DNA of 64,000 nt from contig OY821518.1 of the NCBI GenBank assembly GCA_963682025.1, forward strand, positions 228,772,348 to 228,836,347. Reading direction: 5' to 3'. The notes beneath the pieces were generated by a model. That model was not told the origin of the DNA, searched no databases, and was given only the letters and a program-made list of their open reading frames with translations. Source of the DNA: Cordilura impudica. Its lineage: Eukaryota > Arthropoda > Insecta > Diptera > Scathophagidae. The position numbers and the translations under genes were made by a program. How positions within the stretch are numbered: the stretch's first letter is position 1; the number at the start of each line of letters is the position of its first letter. Positions 10,653-21,544 of the stretch are shown here, one piece after another.

Positions 10653-11447
10653 AACAAGTAAGAAAATTATAGTCGGTCTAGACCGACTATACGATACCCT
10701 ATACCATGCGTTTAGAGACCCTATCTCTCAGGCCCAACTAACTGGATATAGAAAATAAGCATAAACCAAATTTGAGTGGGATTTTTATTAATTTTTTCGG
10801 CTGCAGATATGAAAAAGTTCATATCGGATGCTATATCTATATGGGGACTAGGCCCAAAAATTAACCGATCCTGGCCATGTTTGGTAAAGTCTCCTGTATT
10901 TTGCAAAAATATATACAAACAAAATTTGAGAAGAATCAGTGCAATATTTTTGTTTTTTGATAGATTTAAGTGAAGACCGGGAAGCAGCTCTATATGGGGC
11001 CTATGACTAAGAGTTGTCCAATAGGGATCATTTTTGGACTAATGATTAATGGATGTAATATATACATACAAACCGAATTTGACTAAGATTTGTATGATAA
11101 TTTGGATCTTATGGCAATATATGTTGATTTCATAGGGTTCATTTGTATGGGGGCTAGGTCTGAACATGGACCGATTCTCATCAATTTCAATAGCGTTCAT
11201 CCCATGGCCAATAAAAGAACAAATACCAAATTTCGTCAAAATATATTCATATTTGCGACCTGCAGTTTGATTACAAGCTTTACATGGACACACAGACAGA
11301 CGGACGGACATCGTTAAATCGAATCAGATAGTGATACTGATTCGATCGGTATAATTAAAGATGGGTGTAGGTCAAATATTTTTGGTTGTTACAAACAGCA
11401 GCTCAAAGTCATTATACCCAAACCACATAGTGGTATAGGGTATAAAA
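10653..11447 (+). repeat. Dispersed repeat family R1, full copy
   Basis: An R1 copy of about 0.8 kb. It begins AACAAGTAAGAAAATTATAG followed by a perfect 24-bp palindrome (10668-10691, half-site TATAGTCGGTCT). It ends with CCACATAGTGGTATAGGG and TATAAAA. The centre contains GACAGACGGACGGACATCG. It has no coding capacity. Inverted relatives lie at 15384-16129 and 20258-21047, with fragments at 4530, 38963 and 52126. Probably a non-autonomous mobile family; class unknown. Confidence 0.85.
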
Positions 11448-11619
11448 ACAACCCAGAGGTTGTATGTTTTGTACAGCTGTTAAACGCAAAGTAAATGACG
11501 GAACTTGCTCAAAATTTTAGTCTATTAACAGGTGGTACTTGATGGGAGCAGTGCCGCATTTCATATAACTACGAGGGAAGTTCGAAAAGTCACGGACTTA
11601 TTGATCCGCTCTCGTATAA

Positions 11620-12060
11620 TAAACTAAACCACATACTTTGTTTTTGTATTTTTAGAACAACATTTTAAAGTATAAAAAGGTTTTTGAAAAATAATTAACT
11701 GGTTCTTTATATTTGTTAGATATCACATCAATATTGATTGATTTCTTTAATGTTAAACTATGAATTTTGTATAAAAGCCGAGTTTATAACTATATGTATG
11801 TAAATAATTTTTTGTCCCATTTGATTCGTATACTGAGTTACATCTGATACACTCTTTATCTCTACGAACAATTGTTCAATCATATTTCCTACAGTTTTAA
11901 AAGATTGTGTTTTTTTTTTAAACCCAACGTATAGGTGAAGCATATCATATTTTGACTCTTTAATAAAATCAAGTGAATAGACGACAACAATGAACTGATA
12001 ACAAATGCAAATAAATTTCAAAAACAAATTCATAAAGAGAAAATAAAACTACAGAAACAA
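11620..12060. other. AT-rich upstream DNA, nothing recognised
   Basis: Between the mariner and the Mondo 5' region. A 91-codon minus-strand frame with a hydrophobic start exists, but it resembles nothing and has no supporting signals. Confidence 0.4.
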
Positions 12061-12678
12061 TCAAAAGCACTAAGTAATAGTATTAAAAAATAAAGAAGAG
12101 CGCAAAGAAGAAACTAAAACAAAACCAAACAAAAAATCGGTGATCGACTTTACTCAATTTAATGTTGACTATTAACTAAAACGTTAAACGTTAACGTTTA
12201 GTGGTGATTGTGAAATGGAAATGATAACATCGCAACTGTTAAAAATTCGAAAAAGAAAAAGTTGAAAATTGTTCTCTTTGTTGCCTTTGTCGTCGACGTT
12301 ATTGCAACCAACAACAACATTAAACTGTGATAGTATTAAAGATTATAAAAACAAAAATTTATCTTTCGAACAAAAAAAAAAAAAAAAAAATAAATAAATC
12401 CTAAACAAAATTTGTTTTTATTTGTGGTAAAGTGAAAAATAACATTTCAACATAAATATCTCTTATCACTTAAAAATATCATCATTATGACGATGTTAAA
12501 AGTCTTGGCAAGTAATCTTTTCTAATCTTCAAAATTCTTAATATAACAAATTTTTGAAAATAACTGCCCCTAAACTTTTTTTCTACGCCCCTAAACTTAA
12601 CTAAATACTTTAGAAAAAGAAAAAAAAAAACGGTAATTGTGTCTTGACAAAATATCTTCCAATAAAACTATAAAAAAA
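12061..12678 (+). promoter_or_regulatory. Putative Mondo 5' untranslated / promoter region
   Basis: CAA/AAC-rich, A-rich sequence typical of fly 5' leaders precedes the Mondo start codon. It contains a perfect 16-bp palindrome, TAAACGTTAACGTTTA (12185-12200), and a poly-A tract at 12370-12391. No TATA box or initiator could be assigned with confidence. Assignment rests on position only. Confidence 0.45.
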
Positions 12679-13157
12679 ATGATGCTAAATATGTCTAATC
12701 AATTTAATAAGTATCAACATTCATCTGTAAATATTGTCAGCTTGAATAACACATCAACATCAGCAATGTCTTCTGAAGTGGCTTCTTCGGCAGGTTTAAA
12801 TGTGATCGGGCCAAACACTTTTTCAAATGACTCCAATTGTTCAGTTATCTCGAGTTCCGGCAAAGCCGAACGTGAATCCATACATTCTGGACAATTCATG
12901 GTTTCCACATTTGAGGCTGAAGAAGCTCAAGATGATCTCGATGACAGCGAAGTTAAAATGTTGGATCCTGAAGATCCTAGTCTATTGAAAGCCGATGATG
13001 AACCCAACACTTGTATGGAAGTGCAGTTGTATGTGCCATCCAAGGTGGCACAGCAGAATAAATATGGAAGTCACGAGTCGGTGGGTTTGATAACCTCACA
13101 TTTGGAAATAGAAACTTCGCTAACAAAACTCTTCAAGTGCATGAATTTAGCCTATAG
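12679..13157 (+). CDS. Mondo: Mondo (Mio), first coding exon: MCR1-MCR2
   Basis: Encodes residues 1-159 plus two bases of codon 160 of a MondoA/ChREBP orthologue. This is a glucose-6-phosphate-responsive bHLH-ZIP factor that pairs with Mlx and moves between cytosol and nucleus. A Ser/Asn-rich start leads to SIHSGQFMVS (residues 67-76), matching Mondo conserved region 1 (IHSGHFMVS in vertebrates). An acidic stretch follows (residues 81-110), then SLTKLFKCMNLAY (147-159), the nuclear-export/14-3-3-binding region 2. The ATG at 12679 is the first in frame; ATGs at 12682 and 12691 are alternatives. The exon ends at a strong donor (AG|GTAAGT, 13158). It joins in phase to 34496, giving NLAYS-QKLTSPKW, the exact order of the family. 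DNA-binding exons lie beyond the window. Confidence 0.93.
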
Positions 13158-13570
13158 GTAAGTCATAATACACCAACAATATCCTAATACTTTTTTGTAT
13201 ATATTCTTATTATTTGAATGAAAATATCAAACCGCTTGGTTTTCGAATCGATTTTTTGTTTTTGTATCTTCTGGACACACGTTTTTAGCGTGATATTATT
13301 TTGGTTTTTTTATTTAGTTTTTAATAATTGTCTTAGGTTTCTTAAAAGTGTTTTTTTTTTTTTTTTGGTTTTCTATATTTAAGTTATTAATTTAACTTAC
13401 ATCAGCATATTTGAAATTATATATACGAGTACTTCGTAAAAAGGAATATAATTTGTTTCAGCGTGAACTTGCTTGCAGGTACACTGGTTTCAGCTTTATT
13501 AAATTTATAAATAAACGTAATTATTATATTAACTATATAAACTATAATATTATCTAAAGACAATAAGGGA

Positions 13571-14532
13571 TAAAAAATTAAAAATTAAAAATTAAAAATT
13601 AAAAATTAAAAATTAAAAATTAAAAATTAAAAATTAAAAATTAAAAATTAAAAATTAAAAATTAAAAATTAAAAATTAAAAATTAAAAATTAAAAATTAA
13701 AAATTAAAAATTAAAAATTAAAAATTAAAAATTAAAAATTAAAAATTAAAAATTAAAAATTAAAAATTAAAAATTAAAAATTAAAAATTAAAAATTAAAA
13801 ATTAAAAATTAAAAATTAAAAATTAAAAATTAAAAATTAAAAATTAAAAATTAAAAAATAAAAATTAAAAATTAAAAATTAAAAATTAAAAACTAAAAAT
13901 TAAAAATTAAAAATTAAAAATTAAAAATTAAAAATTAAAAATTAAAAATTAAAAATTAAAAATTAAAAATTAAAAATTAAAAATTAAAAATTAAAAATTA
14001 AAAATTAAAAATTAAAAATTAAAAATTAAAAATTATAAATTAAAAATTAAAAATTAAAAATTAAAAATTTAAAATTTAAAATTAAAAATTTAAAATTAAA
14101 AATTAAAAATTAAAAATTAAAAATTAAAAATTAAAAATTAAAAATTAAAAATTAAAAATTAAAAATTAAAAATTAAAAATTAAAAATTAAAAATTAAAAA
14201 TTAAAAATTAAAAATTAAAAATTAAAAATTAAAAATTAAAAATTAAAAATTAATAATTAAAAATTAAAAATTAATAATTAAAAATTAAAAATTAAAAATT
14301 AAAAATTAAAAATTAAAAATTAAAAATTAAAAATTAAAAATTAAAAATTAAAAATTAAAAATTAAAAATTAAAAATTAAAAATTAAAAATTAAAAATTAA
14401 AAATTAAAAATTAAAAATTAAAAATTAAAAATTAAAAATTAAAAATTAAAAATTAAAAATTAAAAATTAAAAATTAAAAATTAAAAATTAATAATTAAAA
14501 ATTATAAATTAAAAATTAAAAATTAAAAATTA
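13571..14532 (+). repeat. Heptanucleotide satellite (TTAAAAA)n, about 137 units
   Basis: A nearly uninterrupted array of the 7-bp unit TTAAAAA, about 960 bp, 0.4 kb inside Mondo intron 1. Rare variants such as TTAATAA, TTATAAA and CTAAAAA occur, clustered around 14030-14110 and 14252-14275. A short degenerate relative on the opposite strand lies at 52060-52125. The real length in the genome may differ, since such arrays are unstable and hard to assemble. Confidence 0.97.
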
Positions 14533-14784
14533 CTAGCTAATTCAGATAAAAACATTTTAAAATTTGTTTTTTTTTTTAATATTAATATCTGGAAATTTTT
14601 TAGCCAAGAATCAGTTTATTATTATTTATTATTTTCTTTTTTGAATTATCATGAATTATCCCAAAACTTTCTTATAGGGATCAAACTTTGGGTGCTATAA
14701 AGCTGGCTGCTTATATAATGAAATTCATTAGGGGTTCTCTACTCTAGTAAATGAAAACTAATGCCATTTTTCAAATAGTAACGA

Positions 14785-14960
14785 ATTATTTCTATAGAAG
14801 ACACGATAATTGTTTTTTATAACAAGGAATTATAATATAAACTGACCAACAAGAAAAGCAATTAACTTTGAATTTAATTGGTATTCGAAATTTAAATTTC
14901 AGTACCGACAACAGTTTTAAAGTGGTAGCCGTACCCAATATTAGTTGTAATATTGAGTTT
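14785..14960 (+). repeat. Dispersed repeat R3
   Basis: This segment (GACACGATAATTG..., AATTTAATTGGTATTCG, TTTTAAAGTGGTAGCCGTAC) recurs inverted at the far end of the window, once at 63640-63745 and once at 63855-63995. Non-coding; family unknown. Confidence 0.7.
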
Positions 14961-14999
14961 GAGATGCAGGTGGAGGGTATCAAAGATTAGCCGAATTTA

Positions 15000-15383
15000 A
15001 CACTCTTACTTGGTTTAATTTAAAAATGTTTTTCAATTAAACATGTTAAAGTTTTTTTTAAGAATCTACAATTCTGCCTCAAATTTTTTTAGAATTATTT
15101 TAGAATTATTAAGTGAAAAATTCGGAATTTGAGACACTATATACCCCCAGCACAATGGGTATAAAAAAGAAAAGGGTTGTTAGCAGATTATTGAAACTTC
15201 TTTTGTGCAAAAAATTTTTACGTTAAATTAATTGTGCCAATCCTTTTTTCTTACACAAGTATGAAGTTAATATCATTTTTTTTCTATCAATTTTTGTTAC
15301 ATAATATTTTTAACACACTTATGTATTGAAATAATAAAATAAATCTGTTTTGATTGTGAATTATTGAATTGAAAAAGCAATAC
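15000..15383. other. Intronic AT-rich DNA
   Basis: No gene. A short stretch at 15130-15170 (ATATACCCCC...GGGTATAAAA) looks like the end of a dispersed repeat related to R1/R2. Confidence 0.4.
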
Positions 15384-16129
15384 TTTTTATACCCTATACC
15401 TACCACCATGTGGTTTGGGTATAATGACTTTGTGCTGCTGTTTGTAACTACGAAAAATATTTGACCTATGGGTATCTTTTATTATACCGATCAACTCAGA
15501 ATAACTATCTGAGTCGATTTAGTGATGTCCGTCCGTTTGTCCGTCCGTCTGTCCGTCTGTGTGTTCATGTGAACCTTGATTAAATTTTGTATGAAAGCTT
15601 TTATCGGCCATAGGATGAACGCTATTTAAATTGGTGAAATTCGGTCCATGTTGAGACCTAGTCCCCATACAAATGACCCCTATGAAATCGGCATAAATTG
15701 CCATAAGATCCAAATTATCATATAGATCTCAGTCAAATTGGGTTTGTATGTGTTTATTATATCTACTAATCAGTAGTCCAAAAATAATCCCTATAGGACA
15801 ATTGTTAGTCATAGGACCCATATGGAGCTGCTTCCCGATCTTCACATAAATTTATCAAAAAACAATAATATTGCACAGATTTTTCTCAAATTTGGTTTGT
15901 ATATATTTTTTCAAAATATTATGGTCAGGATCGGTCCATTTTTCGACCTAGTCCCCATATAAATATAGAACCCGATATGAACTTTTTCTCTGCAGCCAAA
16001 AAAATTAATAACAATGTCACTCAAATTTGGTTTATGCTTATTTTCTATATCGAATTAGATAGACGGAAGAAACCATGGTACTGGGTATCGTATAGTCAGT
16101 CAAGACCGACTATAATTTCTTACTTGTTT
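15384..16129 (-). repeat. R1 dispersed repeat, inverted copy
   Basis: Starts ATACCCTATACC at 15390, contains the GTCCGTCCGTCTGTCC block at 15537-15557, and ends with a mutated palindrome and CTTACTTGTTT at 16119-16129. Small internal deletions relative to the 10.7 kb copy. Confidence 0.85.
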
Positions 16130-16969
16130 CGGTCTGTGTATGTATCTTATAGACATGACTTTTGCTTACGTGTTTGAAGACATAACTGTGCGATAATCAA
16201 AACGTCAGTCTGGAATTTATAAGGCTCTTGCCAAAGGATGATTTCGAAATGTGTGAATTTATTTTATACCGAAAAACAAACAAAACTTTAAAAGAAACTT
16301 TAAACCGTTAAAGCAATTCAAACTGCTAAGCCATCCTCACTAGATTATGAAAAGGCCTATCTCAACTCAGTTTTATTATTTATGTTATAAAAACATGTTT
16401 CGAAATATAGGTTATCAGTTCTTTTGTTGGTATTGCAGTGAACAAAATATTTAAGGGCCAAACATTTTGCCTTATCTGTTTGCCTGATAAAAACTAGATC
16501 AACGGGTTCAGAAGTTATGACCACTAAAAATTAAATAAAAAGAAATAAAATAATTATATATTGAAAACTTTTAGTACACCTAAACCAAAAACTTTCTAGC
16601 ATATTTATGTTTCAGTGTTTTATTACTAATTTATTACTCTTTGTACTTCTTAAGAGTGCACAGAACAAATAGAGATAATAAGCCAATTTTCAAAAAAGAC
16701 TGTTATTATTACCGTCGTTCGTTGGTACGACATTAATACTCGTAACTTACGGACTTACGCAATGTTTCAAGACTCAAACTAGAAGGGAACTAAAAATCAT
16801 GATATTTTTATTTACTTTGTTGGAATTGCAGGCGCCCCTCCCACTGGTTCTTTCTCACGTTTGAACATAAATAACCATTGGACTGACACAAATTTTCAAT
16901 GCTCATGCTCTCATAATACTCCAGATATTAATGTTTACTTTTTAATAGAACACTTATATCTAGACTAGT
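16130..16969. other. Intronic DNA, nothing recognised
   Basis: About 840 bp without open frames or family motifs. Confidence 0.4.
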
Positions 16970-18115
16970 TTGATCCCGCCAATGTCGCCACTGCGCGCAG
17001 TAAAAATTTATGAACTCACACAAAGCTTAAAATATCACAGTAAAACAACTCCCTTTTTTCTTACTTTCCTCAGCCTTTGTACGGGAGGTCCCACACCCTC
17101 TAGTTCAACCCCTCCCATTTTTTGGTTGACTACTGACATTAATAGTTTAGAGACTCACACTCGAAGCACTTTATATAATTTAAATTCTATGGGAAGTGCC
17201 ACGCCCGCCTGTACAAATATAAATTCTTTTTCAATAATTTTTTATCACACCATTTCGGAACGCTCCACCTTTTCATTGCTGGCAAATATTTTTCCACCAT
17301 TTTTTCAAGTTTGGAAATTGAAAATAATCCGATGGATCTAAATCTGGCGAATAAGGTGCAATGAAGCAATTCATGGATTTTGGTCATCGTAATAGAGGAT
17401 GTGTGAACTGGCGCATTGTCTTGATGAAACAACATTTTCTATTTCGCCAAATGCGGCCTTGTTTCCTTAATTTCATCACCTAAACGCTGCAATAAGTTAG
17501 CATAATACTCGCCGTTGATTGTTTTTCTTTTTTGAAAATAATCAATAAAAATTATCCTACGCGCTTCCCTAAAAACAGAAGCCATAACGCTGCCTGTAGA
17601 TGGTACTGTCTTAGCATTCTTTGGACACGATTATCTCATTTCAGTCCACTGTTTTGAGTGTTCCTTTGTCTCGGGTGTGAAGTAATGAACCCATGTCTCA
17701 TCCATGGTTACGAATCTACACAAAAACTCGGCTTTATTGCGGTGAAACATCGCCAAAAATTTTATTTTAACATCTTCACTACGCTATTTTTGTCGTCGTA
17801 CGGACTGCTTTCTCATCTCCAAATTTTCGCACCTTCGTTTAAACTCTGTCACCCAATATTTTATAGTCGTAAACGAAGGTCAGACTTCCTCTGAGTAAAA
17901 TATATCTCGACTTTAATATTGGTTGGATTGAGCCATTTCAAATGAAAGTATTGAATTACATAACGGTGACCACAATGTTATAAGAAAAAAAATTTTTTTT
18001 TAACATGGCTCCTTGAAACTTAAAACATATGTTTTAGGAGGTTGCTACTTTTCACCAAAGTTTTTTTTTTTCAAACTACTGCCGCCATCTATTCGTCAGA
18101 TCAGGTTGTTCTGGA
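16970..18115 (-). pseudogene. mariner transposase remnant
   Basis: The minus-strand start is near 17936 (MAQSNQY). After degraded N-terminal sequence there is VTMDETWVHYFTPET (first catalytic Asp), then IIFIDYFQKRKTINGEYY and MLFHQDNAPVHTS (second Asp), then LFSISKLEKMV. The third Asp block and C-terminus are missing, and the frame ends in unrelated sequence at about 17187. Several stops. This differs from the mariner at 9.7 kb. Element borders are uncertain. Confidence 0.8.
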
Positions 18116-18491
18116 ACCGGCATCATACATTTTGCAATTAATATATGACCTTGGGGACAAAATTGCTTTAGTTTACACCATTTACAATAATAGGAGATTT
18201 CTGGATAATTTATAACTTTTTTTTTTATAAAAATATATAAAAAGTTTAAAAGTTTTAGAAAAATTTAGTTGTTGCAATTAAACCTCGGAATTTGCATAGT
18301 AGCATATTTTTTTTAAAGATATGAAACTTTTGACAGGACATAAAAAGAATGTGCTATGAGAATATGCTAAAAATATGTAAAAAATATTTAAAATAAAAAT
18401 GAGAAGCTCCTTTGCCTGCTTTATCGATTCTGCTTCTTCAGGATAAAGCATATCAATAACCTAAAATAGACATTGAAATGAAAAATCAGCA

Positions 18492-18854
18492 TCTATAATA
18501 TTAATAGGCTAGGCAATTTCTTGTGACCGATGTTTTGTTCTACCGTTTTATCCCGATTTTGACCAAACATATATTATTTGAAAGATATTTATTTTTAACA
18601 GTTTTGCAGATTTACAAATTTTTTAATTTTTTTCCTTTATTTTGAGTAAATTGTATTTAAAGTTGCTACTAACACGTACATAAAATTATTAATGTTATAA
18701 ATTTGTTAATGTGTTTGTAATAAAAATGAGTTTGTTTTTTGTGTTAATTTGCGAATTGGCTATAATTGATTAGCATACCTTTAGGGTCTTTATTTAATGA
18801 AAAATAAAATTTCTTAGAATTTGCACTCGAATTTCGAGGGCTGGAATCTGCTAG
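18492..18854 (+). mobile_element. Non-autonomous Helitron, copy 2
   Basis: TC...CTAG element, 363 bp, between A and T, with the same ends and the CTCGAATTTCGAG hairpin as copies at 6555 and 44667. Confidence 0.8.
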
Positions 18855-18939
18855 TTTTTTTTTAGACATGAGTTTATTTGAAATGTATGTTTAGATATGT
18901 TACTGTATAAATTACTTATGTACCTCTTTCATGTCATTA

Positions 18940-19860
18940 ATGTCTTCAGCATAAAATGATTCCGCCTTTAGCCACGTCACTCATCGGGTTATGACGGGTT
19001 CTGGCGGCAGCTCTTTGCCGAGTATATTTAGAAATATTTTCTTTACTGCTGAAATAAAGGCGATTGGAAGAGGAAATGACGACTTTATTTTTTCGGCAAT
19101 CAAATTTAAGACATGAGCAATGCATGTTACATGAAAAAGACTAGGATAAACAGTTTTCAGATTTTGCCCAGCCTTAATCATCTATGCCGCGTCTGCCAAA
19201 AGTAACAAAAATTTCGACTCGTTGCCTTGTAAACACAAATGACGAATGCGTTATTTACTTGATCTAGTTGCTTGCACGACATAAGAAATGAGGCTGATGC
19301 TTCGTTTTCAAATTACCGGCAATTAAATTGACGAAATACCCTCATTGCTTATCTGTGATTTCGTGCACCGAAATCCAAATATTGTCTTTTTTCAAGTTAT
19401 CTCGAATTTTTCTGATAGCTTCCTCATAGCATTTATCCAAGTAGCATTTTTGCAAAGTGCTGTCATGCGGAATCGTTTGACCAGTGTATTTTTTTTTTAA
19501 AGTGTTGTCGCTACAACTGCTTCGCATAGTTCGACTTGAAGCGCTTTGCTGGAAATTTCGGGATTAGCAGCAATGTTGCTAACAATGTCGCTTTGTGTGT
19601 TACTTAGTATTTTGCTAGATGTTTTAATAATATTATCGATAATTGTATGTGATACTTTGAATATTCTGTGACGAGATGTTGCAAGATGCTGAACTATTTG
19701 TGATTTTTTGGCACACAATGTAAAGATATGAAAAAGTTAAATCATTTATATGTAGTGTTAAATTCATAATAAATGTTGGTGCACTGAATACTTTACCCTT
19801 CTCTCACAAATAATGCAAATTAAATCGCTTCCATCTTATTTGAAACACTTCTCGGAAAGG
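18940..19860 (-). pseudogene. hAT-like transposase remnant with BED-type zinc finger
   Basis: The minus strand gives, in order: a CIIC pair and HLATSRH (about 19820-19670), fitting a BED zinc finger; LQVELCEAVVATTL; then SVHEITDKQ; then MIKAGQNLKTVYPSLFHVTC with IAHVLNLIAEKI. The last block is characteristic of the RNase-H-like core of hAT-family proteins that begin with a CGGBP1/BED-like finger. At least three frames are needed. No 8-bp target duplication or terminal repeats were found. Confidence 0.65.
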
Positions 19861-20257
19861 GTATTGCACCATTTCCTATTTAAGTTTTTTATATTTATTA
19901 TTTTTTGGCATTTTACTTAATGGACAGCGCGATAGAAAAATAAACTTTTATACAACTTGTCAAAATTGTAACGATAGTAATTTTATAATTTAATAATTCG
20001 TAATATAATATTTCTATCCAATTCAGGCTATTTTTGTTATAGCACAAGTATTTCAACTAAAAGTAGTTGAGTTTTTTCGTATTTCCAAATTTCGGATCTT
20101 TCATATTTTGCATATCTTTGGCATATTTTGAATATTTTGCCAATCGAACGAAAAAAAAAATATTCAAAATTCCGAGGTTTAGCGATAATATTTTAAAACA
20201 AAAAAGTTACGTCCATTTAAAGTTTGAAAATCTATAAAATCTAAATATAAATCTCTA
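19861..20257. other. Intronic DNA, nothing recognised
   Basis: AT-rich, no coding signal. Confidence 0.4.
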
Positions 20258-21047
20258 ATTATACCCTATACCACTATGTGGTTTGGGTATAATGACTTTG
20301 TGCTGCTGTTTGTAACAACCAAAAATATTTGACCTAGACCCATCTTTAATTATACCGATCGAATCAGAATCACTTTCTGAGTTAATTTAACAATGTCCGT
20401 CCGTCCGTCCGTCCGTCTGTGTGTCCATGTAAACCTTGTAATCAAACTGCAGGTCGCAAATATGAATATATTTTGATGAAATTTGGTATATAAGCTTTTA
20501 TCGGCCATGGGATGAACGCTATTGAAATTGGTGAGAATCGGTCCATGTTAAGACCTAGCCCCCACACAAATTACCCCCTATGAAATCGACATAAATTGCC
20601 ATAAGATCCAAATTGTCATATAGATCTTACTAAAATTGGGTTTGTATGCATTCATTACATCCATTAATGAGTGGTCCAAAATTGATCCCTTTGGCCCCAT
20701 ATAGAGCTGCTTCCCGATCTTCACTTAAATCTATTAAAAAACAAAAATATTGCACTGATTCTTCTCAAATTTTGTTTGTATATATTTTTGCAAAATACAA
20801 GAGACTTTACCAAACATGATCAGGATCGGTTCATTTTTGGACCTAGTCCCCATATAGATATATCATCCGATGAACTTTTTCATATCTGCAGCCAAAAAAA
20901 TTAATAAAAATCCCACTCAAATTTGGTTTTTGCTTATTTTCTATGTCCAGTTAGTTGGGCCTAAGAGATAGGGTTTCTAACCGCATGGTATAGGGTATCA
21001 TATAGTCGGTCTAGACCGACTATAATTTTCTTACTTGTTTTTATAAT
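20258..21047 (-). repeat. R1 dispersed repeat, full inverted copy
   Basis: Best-preserved inverted copy. Left end ATACCCTATACCACTATGTG. Centre has GTCC x4 at 20396-20415. Right end is the perfect 24-bp palindrome (21001-21024) followed by ATTTTCTTACTTGTT. Confidence 0.9.
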
Positions 21048-21544
21048 GCTGCTATTTTTTTAATTAATATTAATAATTTATATTGTACATTTATTTGTTA
21101 ATTTTATCTCTTATATAAATTATGAGATTTAATGTTTCCATACAAAAACGACCTTCTACGAGACCTAACCAATCACTATTAATGCATCGTTAAAGGTTAT
21201 TTTGTTTTCTTAAAGCTTATTTTGTTTTCCTGAAATTATTTTAATTATTGACCAACACTCAGGGGACTTCCCCTACAGATGCAGTGCATTGTGTTGATCT
21301 CAGGAAAATAGGTTATTGGAAAGGAGGAAAGAGAGAGTAGTGTTTGTGCATATTTGACTTAAATTTTATTAGATTGTAACTGTCGGGAAAGACCTATACA
21401 AGGAATTTATTCCATATACGGCTAGTTCGGCTGATGAATGAATTTTCACTGTAATGCGTTGTGCGGCCAACTGGACAATAGACTATACAAGTCGACACTA
21501 GCTTTGGTGCCAAGGAACTGTATATATTTTTTAAACTAGGACTT
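21048..21544. other. Intronic DNA, nothing recognised
   Basis: AT-rich sequence with no open frame or repeat recognised. Confidence 0.4.

Larger units (their letters stand above)
9735..11614 (-). mobile_element. mariner element carrying a LINE fragment and an R1 repeat
   Basis: The inverted ends are alike: CGGATCAATAAGTCCGTGAC begins at 9741 and its inverse is at 11590-11609, each flanked by TA, as for mariner insertions. The minus-strand transposase starts at 10647 and is interrupted by LINE sequence (about 9950-10285). An R1 repeat (10653-11447) sits immediately 5' of its start codon. Without the inserts the element would be about 0.75 kb, so part of the transposase is also deleted. Confidence 0.8.

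Noticed and set aside
11758..12033. 91-codon minus-strand frame with hydrophobic N-terminus
   Set aside because: No family resemblance, no codon bias and no splice or polyadenylation signals.
12637..12678. Upstream TTG start for Mondo exon A
   Set aside because: No ATG there and the extra 14 codons look like leader; ATG 12679 is the first in frame.
12714..12908. Minus-strand 64-codon frame opposite Mondo
   Set aside because: Shadow of the conserved plus-strand exon.
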